This document shows, piece by piece, positions 47,930-60,130 of a stretch of DNA of 64,000 bases. A program made the position numbers and the translations under genes. The notes beneath the pieces are model-generated. The model did not search any database, was not told where the DNA came from, and was given only the letters and a program-made list of their open reading frames with translations. How positions within the stretch are numbered: position 1 is the first letter of the stretch; the number at the start of each line of letters is the position of its first letter. This stretch comes from Takakia lepidozioides (lineage: Eukaryota; Streptophyta; Takakiopsida; Takakiales; Takakiaceae), in the NCBI GenBank assembly GCA_030704615.1, contig CM060731.1:78100756-78164755 (forward strand), given 5' to 3'.

Positions 47930-49030
47930 CCAGACGACAATTGAGAGACGGTGGCTATGCGGTTTTTTTGTTTTGTGTTTTTTGTTTTGCGCGACTAACG
48001 GGCGACAGCAAAACGATATCTGGGTCCGGATTCAGGCGACCTCTGGACGACGGTGGCTATGCGGATTTTTTATTTTATTTTATTTTATTTTTGGGTTCGA
48101 GCGACCACTGGGTGACGACGATGGCCGAATGAGTGTCCTGCGACGGGTGACTGCATGCCGATCTCTGGACGACAATTGCTATGCAGGGATTTTTTTAATC
48201 TTTCTTTTATTTGGGTTCAGACCATCGTTGGACAACGGCGACGGTTGAACACAGTTGGGTGGCGGTGGCTATGCAATTTATTATTTTGATTCGCGCGACT
48301 GCTGGGCGATGCCAATGGCTAGGGTAATTCCGATGACCGTTCGGCGACGGATGCCCTCTAAATGACTGTGGCTATGCAGATTTTTTTTTCCTTCAAATTT
48401 AATCTTAAATGTTCGGACGACCGCAGGGCGACGGCGACCGTCGAACGACTGCAGGGCAATCTCCGAGCGACGGTGGCTATGCGGGTTTTCTTTGGGTTTG
48501 GACGACCGTTGGGCGACGGCGACAGCGACGGCAGGACCACAATTAGAGGTATTGTGCATTTCTTTTTGTATTTGTTTTTGTTTTTCCGGGTTCGGACGAC
48601 GGTGGCAAGAAGTTTTTTTTTTTTTTTTTTTTAATTGTTTAATTTTTCGTTTCAAGTGATCGCCGGGCGACAGTGGCTATTCGATTTTTTTTTTTTCTTG
48701 GGTTAGGCAACGGTTGGACAACAGCAAGTCAACAGTGGTTCACGGTGTTTTTATTATTTTATTATTATTTTTGGATTTGGCCAATCGCTCGTCGACAACA
48801 ACCTTCGGACGATGGTGACTATGCGATATTTTTTATTATTATTATTTTTGGATTCGAGCGATTGCTAGGTGATGGCGACTGTCCGGTGACAGACAACAGT
48901 AGGGCGACCACTAGACGACAGTGGTTATGCGGGGAATTTACGATGGCTCCGATGGCTAGTCGAGTTTTTTTTTTTTTTTTTTTTTTTTCCCGTTGGTGTT
49001 TAGTTTTTTTTAACTAGTTCGGGCGACGGT
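47930..49030. repeat. About 100-bp degenerate tandem array (GTGGCTATGCGG + poly-T + GGGCGACGGC)
   Basis: Around nine units: a GGTGGCTATGCGG-like box (47,950; 48,051; 48,178; 48,265; 48,369; 48,472; 48,673; 48,815; 48,920), then a T-rich tract of 10-25 bases, then GGGTTCGGACGACCGCTGGG-like sequence. ORFs across it are repeat translations. Confidence 0.85.
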
Positions 49031-49712
49031 TGGGCGACATCAGACCTTCTTAATTGAGAATCAAATACAAACACAAATCAAAGGACAATCAAGGACTGAC
49101 CTTCTTTTGAAAGTCAGATCTGGACACACGACCTTATTTCAACGACGCAATGCCGTGAGCCTTGCGCGTGAGCATACGCTCACGCAGGAGTGATGTGGCA
49201 TGAGCGTGATGTCATCAAGCTGATATGGCGACAAATACTGACGTGGCATTGCGTCGTCATCTGCCACGTCAGCATGAACATGCGGCGCCTACACTGAGGA
49301 TGGTCCTATGACCGTGGGAATAATGCTGGGAATCCTTGGTTGAATACAATCAAGACTACCATCAGGCCTACAACTGTAGCATCCTACATTGTGCAATTAT
49401 AATTGTTTGTTTCACTTTTACAATTACAATGACGAGAAAATATCCTCACAAAGTGTGCGCCATGGAGGCTGGCACGGGAAGACCTTGCTATAATGGAGGG
49501 ATAAGGGATGTCATATCATTGCACCGCCGACGATGTTGCAAATGAATTGATTTGAATTGAATTTCCATGACAACGTTGTAAATTGCACATTTCATAGCAT
49601 GGTCGTCCACATACCACATTGCATACTCACAGTCCATAAGAAACACATTTCAGATTGCAGAATCCAGATTGCACATTCACCACATTCTAGATAGACGAAG
49701 TAATAGTTGATG
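49031..49712. other. Downstream of the second SWIM transposase
   Basis: No gene is seen. 49,140-49,280 has several ACGCTCACG/CGTGAGC and GACGTGGCA/TGCCACGTC inverted phrases that could be part of an element end. Confidence 0.35.
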
Positions 49713-52700
49713 CTACCTATGTGTTGTATCCCGCTGCAATACAGTATCGACCTCGTTGAAACTCAGAGTGACTTGGTGAACGAAGTTGTCACGTTTGGGA
49801 TCGCAAACCATCCTCTTCAAAAATATGAAATACAAATGTTTGCAGGGTATGAATTTTCCTCTCTTGCCCAAACTGGTTGATAGCATATTCACAAAATCAG
49901 GACATGTGCAATTGGGGAAATTGGAAACCGTGATGTCGTAGGCCCTGTCATGAACAGCAGATGTCGAAGTGATCATTGTGTACACCCGACCATATCCTAG
50001 ATCGGGCACTTCCGTGGTGCTTGCAACACGAGCTTGGAGCATTCTTGCGGACTTCACTTTGCCGAATTGTTCAGCGGTTGGAGGGAAATGCCGAACCAGC
50101 TTTCCATCTCGTTTGATTGGCCACAAGTGAGGATTTGCCGGAGAGACCCGAGAGGACGCAGAACTAGAAGCACGTGCATGCAGTTGGGGTTGTCTCGCAA
50201 GGGAAAAGTCTGCCTCCTCCAGCATTGCAATTTCCTGACTTGTGAGATGTGTTCCCACCTTGACGGGCCAAACGGTTCGAGAAGCTGGCTTCATCACCAC
50301 GGAAGGTCGCACAGTTCCATGCACACATCTACCACAATCGTCTGCGCAGAACCAGAACTTGTGGTTCTTGGCTTTTGGTTGGCCGTATGGACGCACCGTG
50401 AAAGTCGGAGCAGGAGTCCGGGCACCGCCTCTAGATATAGATGAAATGTACTTTTCGAAAGTAGTTGCCCTGATCGCTGTACATTTCACACGAGACCCTG
50501 TACTTGTGCGTTCTATGTGCCAAACGTGGTCGGGGCATGCGGACTCCAACACATCAAGGGGGTAGTTTCTCTCCTGCACCATTTCAGTGGTACTGTTTGA
50601 TGCTGGAGCCTGCCGTCGTGGCGGAGGTTCTTCCATAATGGAGGTTCCGGACATGGATCTGTCATGTAGGGGAACACGAGGCTTCAAAAAGTTATCACGG
50701 TCTGCCCTGTACAAATCGGAATCCGAACCAGATGGGGTGTTCAATTTCCTCTTACAGGAGCCGAATCTCTCATCTCCTTCAAGATGTGGAACTCTAGAAA
50801 CAAGTGGCGTTCCCTGGGCATACATGCTCACCGCCCGTGCTATCTTGCTTGGATCCCCAGATCTGCTTGCAACACGCAACATCAACTCCAGTTTGTCCGG
50901 ACCCTTGCCACCAACCCCACCTCGCAAGAAATCACGATATCTGGTTTGTTGTTGCAAGGCACATATCTGATCATCTGTTGTTGCCACATACAAATCCCAA
51001 CCTCGTTTCCCAGACTGTTGCAACCATGCGTTGTGCACAGTCTCTACCAAATTGCAAGATGACATGTCCGTCATTTCCTCAATAGACATGTTCTGCAAAG
51101 TGGAAAACCGCACTTCAGAACAGTGCACAGGGAACAACATAAAGAAAACAAGGAGAGCAAAATTTGGAAAGTAAAGGTATGAATAAAGCAAACAATAAAA
51201 GCCTTGCACCATTGTCATGGCTGCTCCCCACTGTCTGTACTGGAAGTGCCAAAACGCCAGCCAATCTTCCAGTGCTCTCATACTCTCAAGCGATGCAGCT
51301 TCAGAAGAGAACCACCAGGCACGAATTGTCTGGAACAAAGTGTCGGCCTCCTTCATTGTTCTAGCATCTTTGTACTCTTTGCACAATTTACGGTGTTGTG
51401 TCTGCATCTCTGGTTTGATGTCCGACTTTGTATGTTTCTCCAGAGATTGTGTCCAATGGAATAGACATGTACGCTCTCTTCCCGGTATTGGCACTTTGGG
51501 TCGCCTGATCCGAAGACAATTCGAACAGCATTGAAATTCGCCTGAGCACTATCTGCCATGAAACCAGCGAGATTTGGAGATGGCACCCCATGGCAGCCCA
51601 TAACACGTATCAGGGAATTCCACATGAGCTTTTGGGATTCTTTATCCTCGGATTGCATGTCACAAACTGCAATTGTCATAACTGGTTGGTACACTGGATC
51701 GTACACATGACAAGTCATTGTCGTCCAATCTTTCACTCATTTCACATGATCAAACATAAGAAAACAATTCTGCAAGTCCCCAGTCTTCTACATCCGCTTC
51801 ACGAGGCTAACACCACTGCCCACCCCAGCAGTCGACATTTTGAAAAGAAATACTTTGATGACACCTTGACCTGGAAAAACATTATCCTGGATGTAGTTGT
51901 ACTTGCTCCGTCGTTTCAATTCCAAAATGTTGTCTATGTAGCCTCTGATCCCAGAGCCCATTCACAATGCATTGATCTGATGCCGAATGTTAGGTGAACT
52001 CAAAGTGGAGAAATGATCCATGACAATGTCCAATGCTGGACCATCAAGTGTAGTCCCTACAGAATCCCCTTCACTCAAAATATGGCTTTCCAAGAAGGAC
52101 TTGCTTGCGCCAAGAGCAATTGCAAATGTTGTTGCGGATGGGTTTCTCTCGTACTCTTGTTTGATCAACCTCGAAACTGTCTCAACACTCTCCCTGTAAT
52201 CCCTCTTCGAGACAGGATGGTTATGGAAACCGAAATGCACACAAGCTCTTGTCATTGTTTTCAAACGGTGGACAACATAGTACATTCTTGCTCCACACAG
52301 CGCCAGGCACGATGGTACAATTTTGCAGAATTTGCAAATGAAAGTGTTTGCCGGTGGAGGAGCAGCCCCAGGCTTAAATGGATTTTCCACGAGACCCTCC
52401 CACTCGCTTTGATTATGAACCCCAGACTGAAGAAAGTGTCTGCAATTCAAATTGTCACACCTAAGGTGTCAATTACAAACTGTTCTCCTGAAAACAAACT
52501 TGTCTTCATTTTGAATATTGGATTTTTTTGTTCTACACCATGGGTGTCCGTCGTGTTTCTTGTCCATTCCGTGCATCATGCTTGATATACCTCCAACTCG
52601 CGAAGGAGGAGGCAGCTCGAATAGGATATCCCCATCAAAAGTCTCTGGCAGGAACTTCACTGGCACCTGCTTCAAAGATTCCCAATCAATTCCCCGCAAC

Positions 52701-53502
52701 TCACTTTTGAAACCTGCCATTCCTCCCATCGCCCGTAGTTTTGGAATGACACTACAAATCTCTTCTTCATCCGCTTCCAAAACTACAGTAGAATGGACTG
52801 GAGTTGGAATTTCACTTATGTCATCATCGGACGAATCCGAAAGCTCAACAATTGGAGTGGAGGACATCTGTTCTTTTTTCACCACCACCTCCATTTTGTC
52901 TTCAACGACTGAAGCAGCAGTCTCGAGCGTCACATATGGTCCAAGGGACTTTCGCCGAGGCTCTCCAAGTACTCTGTATCTACCAGGGCGCACTCTCCAC
53001 TGGCTGACATGAGCCGTCTCATCACGGTTTTTGGAAAGAGTATTTCAACAACTCCCCGTCCAAATCGTACACCTCTTTCTCCAAGAAGATGGAGCCATTC
53101 TGAAGCTCAAACCGGGTAGCCACGACATGTTCCAGAACAATTGCGAATCCATTGTCAAGGGCTTCGTTGGAGAAAGGCACTGGTTTGTCGTCAGAAAAGA
53201 ACTTTGCTTCGGAGGAAGCCATGTTACGTCCTCGAACGGGGGGTTCTCTTTCCTGAGCTGCTCCTTTGCGAAATCAGATGATTCAGCTTTGCACCACACT
53301 GGGTGCATATGAAATGAGGCGGAAGCACCCGTTCCGTGAAGATTGTGCATATTCTGATATTCCATATAATCACCTGTGATGTTATGCGGGATGGTTCCTG
53401 ACAATCCGCCGTCAAATTAACGTATTTGACCTGCAGTCTACATTGTCTTCTGAGCAATGCCGACAGATGATCCATCAATTTCTGGGGGTCGCCCCAAAAC
53501 AA
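49713..53502 (-). pseudogene. Second, divergent SWIM-domain transposase relic
   Basis: Read right to left: 53,502-53,022 (two frames with CTQCGAKLNHLI and ALDNGFAIVLEHVVATRFEL), 52,993-51,962 (acidic VELSDSSDDDISEI, then CKFCKIVPSCLALCG and FGFHNHPVSKRDY), 51,960-51,480 (MTCHVYDPVY, FMADSAQANFNAVRIVF) and 51,494-49,713 (IPGRERTCLFHWTQSLEKHT, EWL-like RQWG region, and a SWIM finger CTCPDFVN...FIPCKH near 49,830-49,900). FMADSAQAN and RERTCLFHW are typical of a large SWIM transposase family common in non-seed plants. Breaks are a one-base frame change near 51,495, stops near 51,736-51,800 and at 52469-52471, and another frame change near 53,022. The long 593-codon terminal ORF is intact but cannot work alone. 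Confidence 0.75.
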
Positions 53503-53951
53503 AAAAAACCCGCCGACTTCCTTGAAGACAGCCAGAGGATCCGATATAGGGATGATGGCAAGATAATTGAAGTATTTAGATCATTTGTCCGGCCATGACT
53601 ACATTCGCTATGTTTGATCATGTTGATGCTTTCAAGATTATGCATGAAATGGCCCAGAACTCTCCACGTACGCATATTCCGTGAAATCCTAGGTAGGCCG
53701 CATACTAACTACTTTGAGAATCCTCATCCATGACGATGTACCGTGATATTAATGAAGCCGTCACAAAAAAGACACTTGTCCATTTTATGTTTGCACACGC
53801 CAACAACCCAAAATTGCAGCCGCGTAAAGGAACAGCTGTCCCAATTAGGTTACGCCATTTCCACTGAAAACGTACATTCACATATCGGACACGCAAGAGG
53901 GAATCTGACGGTTCCAGGGACACTCCCAAAACAACGGAACTGCGCAAGAAA

Positions 53952-56086
53952 GTGAGTCTGTTCATCTTTCTTGTTTCCACACGCAGAGGAAGAGAGGCAG
54001 TCAAGTTGGAGAGGGTTCCTTGTTCGGTTCGGAAGATAAGGAAGTCATTGTATTTTACATCGCTTAGAGAGAGGCTGAGATCAAGAGAGCAAATGACGAG
54101 GCGTCGCATGCAAGATGGTGCAGGGCTTAGGCAGCATGTGAACTTGGAGATAGGTCAAGCAGAAGAGCATGTGGGAAGTGAGAGTGAGGTCGCCGCAGTC
54201 GTAGCGATGGCTGGAGCAGTGAGCGTAGGTAGCCAGACAGTGCCAGCCGAGTTCATGCCCGAAGACAAGAGAACAGGGGGAGGAGCAGAGGACGCCATAC
54301 AGAGAGGAAGTCTGCAAACCCTACATCAGACAGAAATGGTGATATCCACATACTACTGTTTTCATTAGTCTTGATGTTTTCCCTTCCATGTGGGATTCAA
54401 TAACATGGTTTATCTTGTGTTCAGACCGATGAAAAAGGGAAGAGGAAAGCAGAAGAGGGCGATCCGAGCGATGCAGCCACGAAGCCGAAGAAGGCAAAGG
54501 GATCCATAAGTTGTCTCACGCGCACTTCTTCCTCTTTACTGATGGTCCCCAGATGTGAGAAAAGCGACGATCGGTGGCGATCATCGCTTTACAGATAATG
54601 TAGTTGATGTTGTAGTTCAGCAGATTCAGGAAGGTAGGCAGGCAGGAAAGTATACGTTTCACGGCGAAAGTGATGATCGGTGCCGACCATCATCACCTTC
54701 GCCATTGCTTTATTTAAGCATAGACTGCCAATTTCATGGTGATGCAAGAGTGCCAGGGAACTTAAGTCGCATCTTGCAATGACGTAGAAGCTATGATCGG
54801 TAGCGATCATTGCTTTAAGGTCCATTCCCTTCTTGTTCAGACCAGTTTGGAAATGGCGTCGTCGTTCAGGAAAGTGATGATGGGTGCCGACCATCACTTT
54901 CAGACCTCATGGTTTGTTCATCCCATGACAGTTACATTGTGATGGTCGGTACCGATCATCACTTTCTGTAATGACTGGATGTTACCCCAAAATCCAAAAT
55001 CGCAATGCAACCCTTTGTAGAATGAAATGCTTTAGGTTGAAAAATGTCCATCCCACTTCTTCAGATCTGGAATTGCAGTAACAGAAAAGCGATGATCGGT
55101 GGCGATCGCCACCGATCATCGCTTCCAAGTCCATTTCTTTGCTCTAAATCTCATACAATGAAATGCGGAATTCTGTTGGAAAGTGATGATTGGTGCCGAC
55201 CATCACATTCAAACCTCATGGGTTGTGCTTTCCAAGGCAGTCTGATTGTGATGATCGGTACCGATCATCACTTTTTGAACTGATTGGGCACTACACCAGA
55301 ATCCAAAAGAGGAGACCAACCCTTTGCATACTGTAAAGTTTTAGGATGTAAGAGGTCCAAATAATTCATAGGAGAAATCGTAGTGACACAAAAGCGATGA
55401 TCTGTGGCTGTCATCGCTTCCAAGTCCATTCCTTCGCTAAAAAGCTCAGTGAGTGAAAGAAGGGATTCTGCAAAAGAGTGATGGTCGGTGCTGACCATCA
55501 CATTCAGACCTCTTGGGTGTGTGCAGCCCAGTGTTGTCTTGTTGTGATGATCGGTACCGATCATCGCTTGCATCATCCTTATGGTCGGCACCGATCATCG
55601 CAGTCTAGTGAGAACTGACTGAACGTGCATTGGGAAACCAACTAAATTTTCCATTCATTTGTTAGAAGACAAAATGATGGTTGGTACCGATCATCACTAT
55701 TTAAAAATGTTTGTTTCCAGAACACCAGTTGAATGTTGCTCTTGTGGGTTTTGGGTATGCAGAAAAATGTAAAGTCTAAGCAGGGAGAAACAGAAGCAAA
55801 GGGCTCTGGAGAAGGGGACGACTCCACAAAGAGTTATGAGAACAGCGAAGACACAGACGAGCCTGAATTGCACTACCTTGACAAGGTGAAAGAACTTATG
55901 TCATATCAAAAGGTAAATTCCCAGGAGGTTATTAGGGACATGATCGTCTCTGGAGGACGTCTTGAAATCCCTCTCTGCCGGATGATCTCCATGCTCGTTG
56001 TTCGTCCTCCACTTTCGCATGACATTACCAAGTTGGAAACAGATTTCGTGCACGGGTACAGAATGGGTGCACAAGTTTTCTACTAA
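53952..56086 (+). CDS. Divergent multi-exon ORF set beside the SWIM transposase, unknown
   Basis: Block 1, about 54,090-54,343, starts MTRRRMQDGAGLRQHVNLEI and is Ala/Val/Glu-rich. Block 2 follows the acceptor TGTTCAG| at about 54,423 with TDEKGKRKAEEGDPSDAATK (basic/acidic, nuclear-like). Block 3 follows a CAG acceptor near 55,760 and reads KNVKSKQGETEAKGSGEGDD to KVKELMSYQK|GTAAAT. The intron between blocks 2 and 3 contains the palindrome array. It is transcribed away from the transposase relic across about 0.5 kb. Family not recognised. It may be the accessory gene of that element, or a host gene. Confidence 0.4.
54564..55697. repeat. Array of about 13 palindromes around GATGATCGGTACCGATCATC
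   Basis: Copies at 54564-54587, 54670-54696, 54790-54813, 54874-54897, 54939-54962, 55089-55122, 55183-55206, 55248-55271, 55394-55417, 55478-55501, 55544-55567, about 55580-55601 and 55674-55697. Two end types, GCGATGATC and GTGATGATC, are intermixed. The copy at 55248-55271 is a perfect 24-base palindrome. The one at 55087-55124 is a perfect 38-base palindrome. Spacing is 25-125 bases with unrelated sequence between, apart from a recurring CAGACCTCATGG-like phrase. Confidence 0.93.
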
Positions 56087-57068
56087 GGGCGAGAAGGAGA
56101 GTGAGAGCTAAGAGGGAGAATGAGAGAGAGAGAAGGAGAGGGAGGGCAGCTCCCTCACGCGGCAGCTCCTTCATGCTGGCGGTCCCTCCCGCGGCGTTGG
56201 CGTTCGGTTGGCGCTCCACCAGCAGGTCACGGGGGCGCGCTCCCAACTCGCTCAAACAGCAAAAAAAAACAAAATGACATAGAAGAGGGAGAGAGAGAGT
56301 GAGGGAGAGGGATTAGGGCAAGAGGGAGAGTGAGAGAGAGGGCGCGCGCGGGTTTGAACGTCGTGGCGTGTCAGTGTTGCATCACCGCCGCCGGAAAACG
56401 CTCCGGCGCGCGGGGGTAGTTGCGCCCGGGAGAGCTCGAGAGCAAAAAAAACAAAGTAGGGATGGAAGGAGGGGAGGGAGGAAGAGTGAGAGGAGGAGGG
56501 TGAGGGAAAGAGATATCAGATAGAGAGATTGAGAGGGGGAGTGAGAGGCGGTCAGTGCAGCCGCGGCGCGTCAGTGTGACGACCCCACCGGAAAACCTCG
56601 GCGGCGATCAGGCGCCTTCGCGAAGGGGAGAGAGAAGGGGAGATAAGGGCGGCCACCTTGGCAGGAGGAGGATCCGCTGCGACGTTGGGGAATCGCACGA
56701 GCGTTGCTGCCTCAGGGGGACGTCGCACGGCAGTCGCAGATCTGGCGTAGAGGTGAGTTGAAGAGGCCTTTCATTTTTATTTTTATTTTTTTGGTTTTTG
56801 GGTTATGGGGTTTTGCAAGGATCATTTGGGTTTTTGGGTCTTTGGCTCTCAGGGTTTTAAGGGTTACATAGTTTAGTTTAGGGTTAGTTTAGGATTAGCT
56901 GCAATATAGTTTTGTTTTTAGGGTTTTGTTTTTTTGTGGGGTGGGGACATATGGCTTTACGTTTGTAGGGTTTTTTTTTTCAAGTTTTTCCAAGGGTTGG
57001 GAGTGTAACTCCTCCGGAGGTTACAGTGGGTCACAATATGGTATTCTACCTCTCTCTCGTGCTAGGTC
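56087..57068. other. GA-rich and GC-rich stretch with GAGAGAGAG runs
   Basis: 56,095-56,145 and 56,280-56,345 are GAGAGAG/GGGAGAG purine tracts. 56,150-56,420 and 56,560-56,720 are GC-rich. 56,765-57,000 is T-rich with repeated GGGTTTT(A/T)GGG phrases. No gene is recognised. Confidence 0.45.
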
Positions 57069-57408
57069 ATGCCGCGTGTTTATCGACGTGTCATGCTTGA
57101 GGATTCGTTGCCCACTGTGCCACAACCACCTGCTGAGGGCGAGACAACACATTCGCCTCGTCTATAAGTTAGGTGGCATTGCCATGTCCGCACAACTTTG
57201 CCCCCACGGCCACCACCCCGAGGTCGTAGGCCGCCTAGTCCAGAGGCACGAGCCCCGGGGAGACCCCGCCGCGACCGCCTCCCCAAGATTGAGTGTTGGT
57301 GCAGTTGGTGTTGGGCACGACTACCGGTTGGGAGGACCACACCGATGATGCGGCGACCCCATGTTGTGCAAAAACATTACGCCAAGTACGAGATTGCTGA
57401 TGCAGCAA
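57069..57408 (+). pseudogene. Possible exon of unknown basic/Pro-rich protein with a stop
   Basis: ATG 57069-57071 opens MPRVYRRVMLEDSLPTVPQP. The frame meets TAA after SPRL (about 57,166), then continues PPRPPPRGRRPPSPEARAPG and ends at GCAAAG|GTAAGT, an excellent donor. It may be part of a transposon gene. Function unknown. Confidence 0.3.
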
Positions 57409-57735
57409 AGGTAAGTCGTCCATATATCTTCTCACGTACTCCTCAATTAAAAGTATTATATCTAATGAAACCTCGCGTTTGTGAATTGAGTATTGATGCA
57501 TTTCATATCATGCATCTTGCAGCCCCGTCTTGATGTCCAAGCTCGCATTTTTTTGCTGAGAGGCATACCGATGCGAGTTTCTTTTTTCTTACGAGCCCCA
57601 CCCCGTTCCGGATGTGAACATTCTTTTCTCACAACATGACGTAGATGCAGTTTGTGAGGTAGCGGGGTACGATGCGTGTTTTTTTTATTTTTGGGCACCG
57701 GGCTAGGCGTTTGTCACCTACGCACACACATTCGT

Positions 57736-58095
57736 CATCCTTGACATCGGCACCCCCATCGTCACCATCATCCGCATCGTCCGTTCCTCCTATTGTAGAT
57801 GGTCTTTCCTCATCACCATTGTCATCCGAGGTCCCTCATACCGACCGGCTACGTGTCCCTTCCCCTCCATTGCCGAGACCACAACCGCCGAGACCCGAGT
57901 CCGAGTTCGACATCCTCGACATCGGCACCCCCATCATCACCATCATCCGCATCGTCCGTTCCTCCTATTGTACATGTTCTTTCCTCATCACCATCGCCAT
58001 CCCGGCCATTTCGGCCAGTACTACCTCCACGCGAGATCCCTCATACCAACCTACGTGTCCCTTCCCCTCCATTGCCGAGACCACAGCCGTGACCG
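57736..58095 (+). repeat. 175-bp tandem duplication, Ser/Pro-rich in two frames
   Basis: CATCC(T/C)(T/C)GACATCGGCACC begins copies at 57736 and 57911. CATCCGCATCGTCCGTTCCT and GTGTCCCTTCCCCTCCATTG recur in both. The unit length of 175 is not a multiple of three, so the SAPPSSPSSASSVPPIV reading lies in different frames in the two copies. Confidence 0.85.
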
Positions 58096-58160
58096 AGTCC
58101 GTATTCGGGTCCTTCGGCAGAACCCGGATGGATCCCACCACCTTTGGGGATTGTGTATGA

Positions 58161-58584
58161 CTGGGACTGATGGATACTAGGTTCCCACTCCGGGAGAAGG
58201 GCCCCCGAAGTGATGGACGGGCGCCGCCCCCTAGGAGAGGTGGACCGAAGTTGTTTCGCACGGTTGGTCCGCGCCTTCGCCAGCCTGATGACGGCACCAT
58301 ACGTGAGGAGAGTTTGACACACTGAGCGAACAAGACACCATGGGGTGGCGGGAGGGTGGCCAAACGGTGGCTTAATTCACTCTGTCACTTTTCATCCACG
58401 CCGTCATTCGTGCACGAAACAGAGGGCCACATGTTTGCCACATGGATTATTAAATATTTTGGCTTGGACTATTAAATGTATTTAAGACCAAATGTCTTCA
58501 CCCTAACTCTACATTGACCTACTACTAACCCATAGTAAACTACACTAACTAATGAACTAAAATGAGAGTCCCCAATGATAGTTC
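58161..58584. other. No gene recognised
   Basis: Nothing with family similarity or splice support. AT-rich in the right half. Confidence 0.35.
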
Positions 58585-58730
58585 TAGAATGTTATGGGGG
58601 CGACCCCTAGGCGTTGCTGGCTATGCGAGTTTTTTTTTTTTGTAATGTGTTTTGTATTTTGTTTTTGGTTTGATTTGGTTCGGGCAACTGTAGGCGACAA
58701 CGACCACCGGGCAACCGTGGCCATCAGTAT
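58585..58730. repeat. Isolated copy of the 47.9-49.0 kb repeat unit
   Basis: GGCGTTGCTGGCTATGCGAG, a poly-T tract, then TTCGGGCAACTGTAGGCGAC and CCGGGCAACCGTGGCC repeat the order of boxes seen in the 48-kb array, about 10 kb away and in the same orientation. Confidence 0.65.
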
Positions 58731-58981
58731 GGGTCCAATTCAGTCTCCAGAGAGAAGTACTGCTCTCCGAACAGTGTATCCTTGAAGTACCAGAGACCCC
58801 ACACACAAGCATAGTATCCATCTCTTTGGCATATCATTTAGTCTCTTTTCTTAGTGCAGTATCCTACCTGCCTATAGGCCCGTTCTCGCAGTTAGCTCTC
58901 CTTACCCTCTTCATACTGATACAGTAACGTCACTACAGCTCCTCTTTCTCATTCCAGTTTAAACAGATAACCCCCATCCTT

Positions 58982-60130
58982 TTATCTTCCCTCCCTTCCA
59001 TGACTGTAAAGAGAAGTGGAATGTACCTCCAGTTCCTCAGTTTCTTCTGCTGAACCAACTGGATACATGCTCAGAGCATCCACATTAGCATGCCTAGCAC
59101 CTTCCCTATGAACGATTTTGAATTCGAAATCTTGCAACATCATGATCCAACTCTCTCTTCGCCGATATGCATCACTCACGGTTGCCAACCATTCCAGTGG
59201 TTTTTGATATTCAGTACTAATCACAAATTAATGGAGTTCCATATAAGTATTGCCGAAAAGGCAAAACCCCCACACCAAGGCGTAGCACTCACCTTCCATT
59301 GGGTGATACTTGCGGTGCGCATCAGATAGAACCTTGCTGGCATATGCAATGACCCTTTATTTCTTGTATTCCTTCTGTGATAGAACAACCCCTACTCATT
59401 TTATAGACCAGTAGTCTAGTATAAATGGCTTGGAGAAGTTTGGCCTAGCTAGAATAGGGGCAGTGGTAAGCTTTACCTAAATAATTGCTGCAAAGGCATT
59501 TTGTGCCTCCGGACCCCATGTGAACTTCAATTTTTTTTTGTTAAAGTAAACAAATGAACAGCCACCCCAACATATCCCTTCACATAAGTCCTACAGGATT
59601 CCGTCATCCCTAAGTAGCATTTGACAACAGTAGGGTTTCGTGGGAGATGATATCTCTCAATAACGACTATCTTCTTTGGATCTGGCCAGATGCCTTCTGC
59701 AAATACCACATGCCCAACAAACACTAGCTGTAAATTACCAAACGTGCACTTATCAGGGTTTAGCCGCAGATTAACACTCTTCAATTTTTTCAGCACTTTT
59801 TTAATGTGCTTCAGATGAGTTGCCCAATCTGAGCTATGGATATTGACATCATTTATAAGGACTTTGGCACAATCATTGATCTCATCCTTAAGAATAGTGG
59901 CCATTGCCCTCTGAAAAGTAGTTGTGGCGTTTTTTCAGCCTAAATGGCATGACAAGCCATTCATATAAATCATTCCTTGTGATCACAACAGTCTTACTGA
60001 TGTCACTGTTATACATATTTATCTGCCAGAACCCACTTTGTAAATCTAGAGGAGAAAACCACTTAGCCTTTCCCAGCTCGTTCAACAAGTCTTTGTATCA
60101 AATGCATATGATACAAATATCTTTTGCTCA
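58982..60130 (-). mobile_element. Ty3/Gypsy retrotransposon fragment A (reverse transcriptase to RNase H)
   Basis: On - in canonical order: LGKAKWFSPLDLQSGFWQI (60,088-59,888), a palm-domain segment with INDVNIHSSDW and LNPDKCTFG (59,904-59,527), and an RNase H/connection segment with YRRRESWIMM and HANVDALSMYP (59,224-58,982). The catalytic YxDD-type box is degraded and the pieces lie in different frames. No LTRs found. Confidence 0.8.

Noticed and set aside
50034-51085. Several + strand ORFs of 90-136 codons
   Set aside because: Shadows of the long - strand SWIM transposase frame.
54564-55697. CRISPR array
   Set aside because: Repeats are palindromic but unequal, spacing varies from about 25 to 125 bases, and the setting is a plant nuclear intron. 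No CRISPR biology applies.
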